Part shown: positions 16,478 through 25,100 of the stretch, one piece after another | Numbering within the stretch: position 1 is the first letter of the stretch | Layout of the letters: each line of letters starts with the position of its first letter | Origin: Pseudomonas sp. S30 | GTDB lineage: Bacteria > Pseudomonadota > Gammaproteobacteria > Pseudomonadales > Pseudomonadaceae | Direction: 5' to 3' | Assembly (NCBI RefSeq): GCF_016518545.1 | Contig: NZ_JACVTO010000011.1 | Location: forward strand, 62,001 to 126,000 | Length of the DNA: 64,000 nucleotides | Notes under the pieces: generated by a model | Databases searched by the model: none | Seen by the model: the letters and a program-made list of their open reading frames with translations, nothing else | Told to the model about the DNA's origin: nothing | Made by a program: the position numbers and the translations under genes

Positions 16478-19400
16478 TCAGGCCAGGCCGCGCTCTCTGC
16501 CGTAGAGCATCTGCCGGGTGAGCTCGAGGATCAGTTCGTGCTCATGGCCGTCCCGCTCCAGGCGCAGCGCCTCCTGGGCCTGCTCCAGCGCCTCCTGGCT
16601 CAGGGCCGGTCGCTGCGCCTGCAAGGCCGCCTCCCGGTCGAGATGAGCCTGCTGGGCCGCCTCGAACGGCAACGGATGGCGCTCCTGGATGTAACGCTGC
16701 CAGAACAAATGACCCGCCAGGCTCTGGGAAAGCGACTCCACGGTCTCGGCGGTACGTACCGCTTGCACAGCCTGCTGCAGGTGTTCCTCGTCTACCTCCA
16801 CCGCATCCGTCGAAGCCATGTCCAGTGGCTGGAAAGGCAGGTTCAGCGGCTTGCGCAACTGCACGCGGTAGTAGAGCCTGACAGCGAGCTGGTCGAAGCC
16901 GTCCAACGCCTCCAGGCGCTCACGGATGTCCTGACGCACGAAGCGCTCCAGACGTCGCAGCCGGAACAGCCCTTGTCCCAGGTTGATCAGCTCGTTGCCC
17001 CGCTCGTGCAACGTGTTGCGTTGCGCGCGGCTGATCGCAGCTCTGCGCAGCAGGTCGCTGAACAGCTCGCTGACACCATTCCAGGAGCGAGGCGGCTCGT
17101 TGGCGAGTTCGTAAACCCGCAGGCACAGGTCGGTATCGGCGTTGAGCGTTTCGAGCAGGCTCCAGACCCTGCGGCTCAACTCAACTGGAGCCTTGGTCTG
17201 TTCGGCCGACTGCGACAGGCGTCCCAGCAGTTTGAAGAACCCACTGCTGGCCGGAAGCCCTTCGAGGGTATCCCACAGCTGTGCGTCACCCTTGCGGTCC
17301 GTTGCGGCGGCAAGCCAGTGGGTGCGCGTCTGCTCTGCCGAGTTGGGAATGAAGGCCTCGGGCAGTTGCATGTGCTCCATCACGGTGTCGAGCGCGTAGA
17401 GCCGGCGCAACTCTACGCCCGAGAGTGGGTTGCGTTCTACCAGAAAAGCGCGTCGGAAGAGGTTGGGCATTTTCAGCGTGTCGGCCGAGATCCGCGAAAT
17501 CTGGTTGTCGCGCAGATCCACGCGCTCGAGACCGGCACACAGGTGAACGCCTTCAGGCCATGTCATCAGGTGACAGTTGCGCAGCTTCAGGTCTACCAGG
17601 TGCTGGAGGTGGCCGAAGCTGACACTCAGGTTGCCAAGCGGGTTGTAGCTCAGATCGAGACTGCGCAGCTGGCGTAGATTGCACAGCGCATCGATACCCC
17701 CTCGGTCCAGACGCAAGTTGTTGCGCGAGAGCTGAAGCCGTCGCAGGTCGGTCAGATAGCCGACCCCTCGGGGCACCCACAGCAGCTGATTGTTGCTCAG
17801 ATTGAGCTCGCGCAGCGCGCCGAAGCAGCGCAGGAATTCGGTCGAAATCTGTTGCAAGCCAGTGTCGCCGATGATCAGGGTGGTGATTGCCGGGAATTCG
17901 ATCGGCGGCAACAGCGCTGGCAGGGAGCGCACTTGCGGTCCGCTGAGATTGAGGCTGTGCTCGGCGGGCGCGCCTTGCGCTGCCGCCCCGGACTCGCCTG
18001 ACAGCCGCCAGGCCTGGCGTAGGCGCTCGGCGAGGGTGCGGCGCGCATGCCTGCCATAACTCTGCACCACGGCTCGGGTCCAGGTCTCCAACGCGCGGTC
18101 GAGACGGCTGAAGTCATCTTCGAGTGCCAAGAGTTTCGAGTAGGCCGAGCTCGGGTTCTGCATGAACGATTGCACCTGGCTGTCGAGCTGGCTGTCCGAC
18201 AATGCTGGATACAGCACCTGCAAGCGCTGGCGCAGGACGCGGGTAGACGACGGGCCGGGGCCTGGTCTGTCGCTCAGCGGATAGCCCACCCGGCCATCGG
18301 CCAGCCGAACGCCGGGGTTGAAGCCGTGGGGTTCTTCGACCCAACCGAGCAGGCGCAGGCGCTCGAAGCGGCTGGCCGGCAGCTGCGCCTGCAGCGCGTG
18401 TCGCAGCTGCGCGACCCCGGCGGCCCCGTCCACGCCTAAGTCGCGACGCAAGGCTGGCGCAAGCGTTGAAACGAGCGCCGCCTCGATACGCAGCAGGGGC
18501 ACGTCGTCAGCGACGGACAGCGGCTGATCGGCGCTGTTGTACACCCTGAATTCACCCTCTTCGCGAATCAGAGTGAAGTGTTCCACGAAGGGCGCATCGA
18601 GCCCGATCGACATGATCACCCGTCCATCGACCGCCCCTTCGCGCAGCACCCAGCGGCGGTCCCGGGTCCAACCCGGCAAACGGGCCAGCAGCGCCAGGGT
18701 GAGGGCACCGGTGTCGTGGCAGTAGGCGTTGTCCAGGTAGAGGCCCTCGACCGCCCGATTCAGTCGAGCATGCTGCGACAGCCAGCGCACCTGACTGGCC
18801 AGTGACAGGGGCAGTTTCGACTCGGCCACTGCGATGGCCCGGGTTGTGCTGTCGGCCAGCTCTGCGGCCTGCTGTGCGTAGGGCGGTGGCAGTGCCGGGA
18901 AATCGCGAGCGATCAGGCTACGCAGGGGGTCGGCGGGCAGTTGCTCGAGCGAGAGTGCCTCGAACAACCGGGCACGAAGCTCTGGGTTGCGGTGCAGCAG
19001 ACGACTGCGCAACGCCTCGCCGGACAACCCGGACAGCGTCGGCTGGCCCAGGCACCAGGCCTGGATGGCAGCATCCTCCTCGGGAACCTGGCCCTGAACC
19101 AACGAGGTGAAGAACGCAGTGACCCGGCGATCGACTTCGAAGCGACGCAGGGTGTCGCTCAGCGCAGTGGGAAGGGTGGCGTTATGCGCCAGCAAGGCGC
19201 GCAGGATCCGGGCATCGAGCCCGGCGATGTCCAGCAACCAGTGGGCCTGGACTGCGCTGACCGGCGTCTGGAACGGCCATAGGGTATCGAGCATGTGCAC
19301 TTCGTCGTGCCATTCCAGTGGCCGGTCCAGGCGAAGACGCCAGCCTCGCTCGCCGACCTGATCGACAATCGGGCCATAGGCTTCCCCACGCCAGGGATGA

Positions 19401-20965
19401 ACCAGCCGCCACGGGCCATCGCCTGGCGAGCGGCGCACACGAAAGAGGCGCCCAGCGATGCGCACCCATCGGCGCTCTCCCTGGCCATACAGGCCATCGG
19501 CTTGCAGCGTGGGCTCCTGCGGCTGCTCGACATAGCGATCCAGTTCGAATGACCATAACCGTTTGCCCGACTCGCCCAGATCGACCGGCTGCAAGCCCTC
19601 GACGAATTCGCTGCGGGCGAAACCCCGTGCGACCACCGATGCGCCGCCTGCCAGGGCAGCGGTGACGGCAAGGGTCTCGGCCACCCCGAGCATGTGCTCC
19701 AGCGCTTCGTACTGATGACCGTGATACCAGTCCACCGCCCCCTCGAAGACCTCCGACAGTGTCTGCACCACCAGCAGCCCGAGCAGCATGGCGCCGACGG
19801 CCGGCACGAACAGACCGGCCAGATTGACCAGGCCCAGGCCGACGCCGGACCACACCTGCAACCTGGCATCAGCGGCCTCGGCGCTCGCTTGCGCCGTGGG
19901 CACCAGCAACAGCCTGGCGTCGGAGTGTATTCGCCGCACCTGCTGGGTCACCAGCTCGTCGAAGACATCCCCCTCGACCGTACCGCCCTCCGCTTCGAGG
20001 TCCGGCACGCTGTCGTACAACCGCTTGAGCAGGGTGACCAGAAAGTGTGGCCGCTGCTCGAGCGGCACGAGTTGGCTGAACGCTTGCCGGTACGCAGGAC
20101 GACGCAGGTCGGCTACCAGTGACTGCTGCATGGCCGACCAGGATGAATAGCGTCGCAGTGCCTGTTCGGTATCGCTGGGCAGGTAGAGAATGACTCCCTT
20201 GGCCGCACCTTTGGCGTCGCGCAGATTGATCACCATGGCATCGGGCAGTACACAACCGAGCAGGCTCAGCACCCCGGGATAACCTCGCAGAAAAGCTTCA
20301 TGGGGTTCCTGATTGGCATGCGCCACATCGTGCAGCACCATCTGTTCCTCGGCGCTGATATCGCCCTTGAGCGCTGCGATCTCCGCCATGAGCACCAGGG
20401 CCGAGCGCTTGTCTTCCGCCAGCAGGCGCCGTGTGGATGCGGTAAATACCTGTCCCAGGAGGTTCTGGTAAAGGCCGCCGACATCGGCATCGCGACACGC
20501 CTTGGCCAGGCGTTGGGGATCGGCGCACAACACCTGGTCCTCTCCCGGTCGGACCAGCCCCGACCCCTGCAGCACGGTGTCGTCGGAGGTGAAGTTCTGC
20601 ATCAGCCGCAGCAGCCCAGGCTGACGGACGTAGCGCGGACGATACAATGGCCAGTGACTGCCGGGGGTCTGACTGAACTCGCGGCGAACATCCAGCCACT
20701 GCAAGGTTTCCAGCGCAATGCCGGAGGGCAGCTCGTCTGCCAGCAAGCGGCTGAAGGCATCCTTGGCGAAGGTCTGCAAGGGAATCAGGTCGACCGTGGC
20801 CGATCGAGTCTGAGCCTGACTGGCCTGGTGGCGTCGAAACCGGTCGCGCAGACGGTTGATCTGAGCCGCCGAAGCGTGCCGGAGCCAGGCGGGCAGCTGG
20901 CTGGCGATCAGGCCATCCACCGCTGAAGCGGGAACGGAAGGCGGCGAAGGAGTGGGAGAGATCAT
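16478..20965 (-). CDS. Giant LRR-NEL protein 1: predicted catalytically dead E3 ligase-like effector
   Basis: 1,495 residues. The N-terminal ~900 residues resemble the dermonecrotic-toxin-like region (DUF6543 type) of large Pseudomonas proteins, with a hydrophobic centre at about 375-450 (LVNLAGLFVPAVGAMLLGLLV, then GAVDWYHGHQYEALEHMLGVAE). Leucine-rich repeats follow at about 1,030-1,160 (LRELNLSNNQL, LRRLQLSRNNL, LRSLDLSYNPL, LERVDLRDNQI). The C-terminal ~300 residues are a NEL domain as in IpaH/SspH ligases. Where the two paralogues have the catalytic Cys-Val-Asp, this one has Ser1294-Trp-Asn1296 (codons 17078-17086) with no gap in the local alignment. The frame is intact, so it is not a pseudogene in the usual sense. 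No signal peptide. The family role (ubiquitin transfer in a eukaryotic host) cannot apply to it by the known mechanism. Confidence 0.85.
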   Translation of the reverse strand: MISPTPSPPSVPASAVDGLIASQLPAWLRHASAAQINRLRDRFRRHQASQAQTRSATVDLIPLQTFAKDAFSRLLADELPSGIALETLQWLDVRREFSQTPGSHWPLYRPRYVRQPGLLRLMQNFTSDDTVLQGSGLVRPGEDQVLCADPQRLAKACRDADVGGLYQNLLGQVFTASTRRLLAEDKRSALVLMAEIAALKGDISAEEQMVLHDVAHANQEPHEAFLRGYPGVLSLLGCVLPDAMVINLRDAKGAAKGVILYLPSDTEQALRRYSSWSAMQQSLVADLRRPAYRQAFSQLVPLEQRPHFLVTLLKRLYDSVPDLEAEGGTVEGDVFDELVTQQVRRIHSDARLLLVPTAQASAEAADARLQVWSGVGLGLVNLAGLFVPAVGAMLLGLLVVQTLSEVFEGAVDWYHGHQYEALEHMLGVAETLAVTAALAGGASVVARGFARSEFVEGLQPVDLGESGKRLWSFELDRYVEQPQEPTLQADGLYGQGERRWVRIAGRLFRVRRSPGDGPWRLVHPWRGEAYGPIVDQVGERGWRLRLDRPLEWHDEVHMLDTLWPFQTPVSAVQAHWLLDIAGLDARILRALLAHNATLPTALSDTLRRFEVDRRVTAFFTSLVQGQVPEEDAAIQAWCLGQPTLSGLSGEALRSRLLHRNPELRARLFEALSLEQLPADPLRSLIARDFPALPPPYAQQAAELADSTTRAIAVAESKLPLSLASQVRWLSQHARLNRAVEGLYLDNAYCHDTGALTLALLARLPGWTRDRRWVLREGAVDGRVIMSIGLDAPFVEHFTLIREEGEFRVYNSADQPLSVADDVPLLRIEAALVSTLAPALRRDLGVDGAAGVAQLRHALQAQLPASRFERLRLLGWVEEPHGFNPGVRLADGRVGYPLSDRPGPGPSSTRVLRQRLQVLYPALSDSQLDSQVQSFMQNPSSAYSKLLALEDDFSRLDRALETWTRAVVQSYGRHARRTLAERLRQAWRLSGESGAAAQGAPAEHSLNLSGPQVRSLPALLPPIEFPAITTLIIGDTGLQQISTEFLRCFGALRELNLSNNQLLWVPRGVGYLTDLRRLQLSRNNLRLDRGGIDALCNLRQLRSLDLSYNPLGNLSVSFGHLQHLVDLKLRNCHLMTWPEGVHLCAGLERVDLRDNQISRISADTLKMPNLFRRAFLVERNPLSGVELRRLYALDTVMEHMQLPEAFIPNSAEQTRTHWLAAATDRKGDAQLWDTLEGLPASSGFFKLLGRLSQSAEQTKAPVELSRRVWSLLETLNADTDLCLRVYELANEPPRSWNGVSELFSDLLRRAAISRAQRNTLHERGNELINLGQGLFRLRRLERFVRQDIRERLEALDGFDQLAVRLYYRVQLRKPLNLPFQPLDMASTDAVEVDEEHLQQAVQAVRTAETVESLSQSLAGHLFWQRYIQERHPLPFEAAQQAHLDREAALQAQRPALSQEALEQAQEALRLERDGHEHELILELTRQMLYGRERGLA

Positions 20966-21035
20966 GGCGCCAAGGTCCTGTCAGGAATGGGCCCCCACTA
21001 TCGAGCCACCCTGATGCCCCTCGGCAGGGGGAAAG

Positions 21036-21047
21036 ACCCTCGTCAGC
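21036..21047 (-). promoter_or_regulatory. Shared 12-bp motif upstream of LRR-NEL gene 1
   Basis: Reads GCTGACGAGGGT on the minus strand, 70 bases before the ATG at 20965. Near-identical words precede the other two LRR-NEL genes. Role unknown. Confidence 0.3.
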
Positions 21048-21109
21048 GCACCAGCGCCACACCTCGACGTCGGGCCTCCAGCCCCGCCGAGCACGACCCT
21101 GGCCGCCGC

Positions 21110-22129
21110 TCAGCGCGCGGCTGCGCCCAGCATCAGGGAACGATAATGCCCCGGATTGCAGCCGAACCACTTGCGGAACGCACGGTAGAACGAACTGCTG
21201 TCAGCGAAGCCCAGGCGCTCGGCGATGTCGGCCATCGATTCGCTGCCCTGGCTCAGCCAGTCGATCGCCAACTGGCGGCGTACGCTGTCCTTGAGCCCCT
21301 GGTAACTCTGGCCCTCATCGGCCAGGCGCCGGCGCAGCGTGGAGGCGGACAGGCACATGTCACGCGCCAGGGCGTGGGCATCGGGCCACTGCCCTGGCGC
21401 GATGCCGCCCAGCCGCTGGCGCACCTGGCGCGCCAGACTGTCCGGATCCCGGTACTTCACCAGTATGTTGCCCGGCGCCTTGGCCAGGAACTTCTGCAGC
21501 TCCTGCGGGGTGCGCCGCAGTGGCAGGTCTAGACAGTCACTGGACATGATCATCCGCGTGCGTGGCCGGTCGAAGTGCAGGTTTTCCGAGAACATCACTC
21601 GATAATCGTCACAGAACGGCGGCTCGGCGCAGCGCAGGTCGATGGCCAGGATGGGAATGCGGCGGCCCGCCAGCCAACAGGCGACCCCGTGCACGATCAT
21701 CCAGAAGGTGAAATAGGTGAAGGCACGACGAGGGGTGTCGCGCGGCTCGTGAATGACGATTTCAGCCAGGTTGTGCTGACGCACCAGCGCCGGCTTGAGG
21801 TCTTCGAGCAGCAGCGAGAGCAAGCCCAGGGCCAGGTCCAGGGCATGCGTCAAGGTCGGCTGGGCGATGCTCATGCGACACAGCAGGGCCAGGCTGCCAC
21901 TGGGCAGGCCGCGCGGATCCATGGCGAAGAATTCGTCGTTGCGGCGCTCGGCGAGCAGACGCCAGAGCTGGCCGTAAGCGTCGGCACGAACCCTGGCGGC
22001 TGGCTGGAGCAGACGCTGTGCGTCGATGCCGGCTCGTTGCAGCAACGCTTCGTCGGCTTCGCGGCAGGTGCCGGTCTGCAGCAGCGCCTCGCGAACCAGT
22101 TGCATGGAGATGGTGTCTTTTTCGCTCAT
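21110..22129 (-). CDS. AraC-family regulator between two LRR-NEL genes
   Basis: A 339-residue regulator. The N-terminal ~220 residues match the OruR/ArgR-like arabinose-binding-type sensory domain (LLQRAGIDAQRLLQPAARVRADAYGQLWRLLAER...), and the C-terminal ~100 residues carry two helix-turn-helix units (DMCLSASTLRRRLADEGQSYQGLKDSVRRQLAIDWL and DIAERLGFADSSSFYRAFRKWFGCNPGHYR). The ATG at 22129 is preferred over 22150, though both RBSs are modest. It lies co-directionally between LRR-NEL gene 2 (68 bases upstream) and LRR-NEL gene 1 (144 bases downstream). Targets could be these genes or the beta-oxidation operon beyond; neither is shown by sequence. Confidence 0.92.
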   Translation of the reverse strand: MSEKDTISMQLVREALLQTGTCREADEALLQRAGIDAQRLLQPAARVRADAYGQLWRLLAERRNDEFFAMDPRGLPSGSLALLCRMSIAQPTLTHALDLALGLLSLLLEDLKPALVRQHNLAEIVIHEPRDTPRRAFTYFTFWMIVHGVACWLAGRRIPILAIDLRCAEPPFCDDYRVMFSENLHFDRPRTRMIMSSDCLDLPLRRTPQELQKFLAKAPGNILVKYRDPDSLARQVRQRLGGIAPGQWPDAHALARDMCLSASTLRRRLADEGQSYQGLKDSVRRQLAIDWLSQGSESMADIAERLGFADSSSFYRAFRKWFGCNPGHYRSLMLGAAAR

Positions 22130-22197
22130 CGGCGTTGGCGCTCCGGTCATCCGGCCATCTTAGGCCGCCCTCGCGAAAACACCAGTGCCGATACGCC

Positions 22198-25100
22198 TCA
22201 ATTCTGCACACGCGCCAGCGCCAGTCGGGTCAGGCGCCTGGCTTCGGTGTTCACCGCCGTCTCACGCTCCAGCGCGACAGCCTGTACCTGACTCCGATAG
22301 ACCTCATCGCCCAGTGAGTCGCGTGCGCTGTCCAGCGCGTCCATGCGCGTCCAGAATGGCGCTTCGATCTGATCGAAGGTCTGCGCATGGTGCGCGCGCA
22401 GATAACGCAGCCAGAAATCTCGCTCGCTGATATAGGAGACAAGCGCATCGCTGGCATCGGCCTGGCGTACTTGCACTTCGGCCATGGCCAGATCGGCGTC
22501 CGATACGTCGGCAATGAGCGTGAATTGCAGGCTGGACGGTTGGCCTGGCAGGTCGAGCGCCTCGGCCAGCCCCACTCGATAGGCCAGGCTCACTTCGACT
22601 TCATCGACGGCCTCCCCCGCAGCTCGGCGTCGCTGTATGACGCTGCGCACATGCATTTCGACCTGCTCCAGACGGAACAGACGACGGGCGAGGTTCAGCA
22701 ACCCTGCTTCACTGCCGACTCCCCCCGGAGCCGCGGCGCCCGCCAGGGAAAATACTTCGAGCTGGGCGAACAGCGAAATCACGCTGTCGACGCAGGTCCG
22801 GGGCTGGGAGGCGAGACTGAACACTTCCTGACGCAGGTCCGAATCCGCTTCGATCGTTTCGAACAGCCGCCACAACCGGGTCTGCAGGTGATGGCGGGCC
22901 GAGCGGAAATCACTGGTTTCCAACACGTCCTGCAACAAGTGAAAGAAGTCGTTGCTGCCCCGCTCCTCACGCAGGCGCCCCCACTGTATGGTGCGGATCA
23001 CTCGGTCCGAGTCGCTCAGCCCTTCGAACCAGCGACTCATGAGCTGCGGTTCGTTTTGCGGGCTTGGCACGCGCGAGGCATGCGATTGAACGTGCAGCCA
23101 GCGCTGCGCGTAGTCCGCCGGCAGCGGGTTGCCTTCCAGCGCCAGACCACGCCGCAACGACAGACGGGTGTCGGCCAGGTCATCGGGCAACTGGCTGATG
23201 GCGTTGTCGCGCAGATCGACGAACTCAAGAGACGGCGCAAGCTGCACGCGAGCAGGCATTCGGGTCAGGCCGGTCTCTCGCAGCCCCAACTGGCGCAGGC
23301 GCGGCAGGCGGTCCAGCGGCAGTTCCAGGTCGTGCAGCGCATTGCCGCTCAGGTTCAGCACCCGCAACAGTCGCAGGCTGCCGATCAGATCCTGGTCGGC
23401 GGCGCCGAGCACCAGGCGGTTGGCCCCCAGCAGCAACTGGTCCAACTGGGTGAAATGCGCCAAGGCTGGTGGTACGTGGGTCAGGGCATTGCGTTCCAGG
23501 CTCAAGTGCTGCACGTGGGAAAACGGCTGCAGGAACGTGTGTGGCGCGTCGTGCAGCTGCATGTCGTCGAGCCTGACTTCGCTGATATGAGCGAAATCGG
23601 CGTCGCTGGGCAGCGCTGGCAGTTCACGCACCGCGATACCGGACAGGTCCAGCATCATTCCCGGTTCGCCGTCGGGCTGCGGCCTGCCAGGCAGTCCCTG
23701 GCGCCTCCAGCAGCGGCGCAGCTCATCGGCCACGCGCCGCCGTGCCGCCTGGTGGGCAGCGAGCGTGCCGGCGTCGATCCAGGTCTCCAGCGCCAGATTG
23801 AGCGCCTCGAAGCGCTGCTCGGCGCGCAGCAACGCCGCGAAAGGCGAACCGGGTTGCTGTTCCAGCCAGCCCAGGTAGCTCTGCAACTGCTGGGGGTCGA
23901 ACCCTGGGTAAAGACTGCGGACCCGATCCTGCAAAGTGCGCTCGGCCAACAGACCGGGCTCGCCACGGCCGCTGAGCAGGTAACCGAAGCGCCCGCCAAG
24001 CAGACGCTGCGGTGGCCTGAAAGCACGGGGCTGGGCGTCGATTGCGAGCATGGCCAGCAACGCCTTGCGATCGGCGGGCAGTCGGCGCTGCAAGTCGGCA
24101 CGCATACGCGCCTCCCCGCCCACGCCATTCCAACCCAGACGCAGACGATCGGCCTCGGGCAGGAAATGCAGCATGATCGCCAGCAGGCCGCGAGGAGCCG
24201 CCTCGGCGCCGGTGAACAGACGTCGCCCTGCCTCGTATACCTGCAGCTCACCCTCGTGGTCTACCAGAATGCGAGGAGGGTTGGCCGCGTCGGGCTGATA
24301 CAGGCGAAGGTACAACCGGCCTCGGAACGACTCTCGGCGAACTTCGAAATTCACCGAACGCGGCCACTGGGCGAACTGCAGAAGCAAGGAGAACACCAGC
24401 CGCGGCAGGTGATCGGAGTAGGCATTGTGCAGGTACAACCCCTGCAACATGCGGCATACCCGCCCCTGAACCTCCAGCCTGCGGGCCTGTTCGGCGACGG
24501 CCAGCGGCAGGGCCAGCCGAGTCGCCATGTGCTGACGCTGCTCGCTGGTTGCCCGATCCACCACCTCCAGGGCATAGACATCCGGCAGCGAGGGGAAATC
24601 ACGCAGTACCAGTGCCATGAGCGGGTCCTTGCTCAGGTGTTGGCTCGACAGACGATCCATCAGATAGGCCCGCAGCTCCCTGTCACGCAGCGCAATGGCC
24701 TGACCGCGACGCGCGGGCAGACGGTCGGGCAGCGGCAGCTGTTCGAGGCACAGGTCCAGCAGTGCCGGGTCGTCGACGGGAGTGGCAGCGCTCAGGCCGG
24801 TGAAGAACCGCTCGATTCTCTCGTCCAGAGCGAAGCGTTGCAGGGTGTCACGCAGCGTCACAGGCAGGCGGCCCTGCTGAACCACCTGATCGTGCAGCGC
24901 GGCGTCATCGACGTCGGCAATGCGCAGGATCTGCTGGCAACGATCGGCATCCAGGTCCGCGGCCAGCGGCCAAAGATGCTCGAGCAGTGCCTGAGCAGTG
25001 TTCCAGAGTTGCGGACGTTGCCATGACAGACGCCAGCCGTACTCGCCGTTCCATTGCAGCGCGGGTGCGAACCCCTCGCGCCCATCGCTGCGCTGCAGGC

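Noticed and set aside
22387..25026. 879-codon open frame on the plus strand opposite LRR-NEL gene 2
   Set aside because: It lies wholly antisense to a well-supported gene with LRR and NEL motifs; long antisense frames are common in GC-rich codon-biased DNA. No RBS or family signature.
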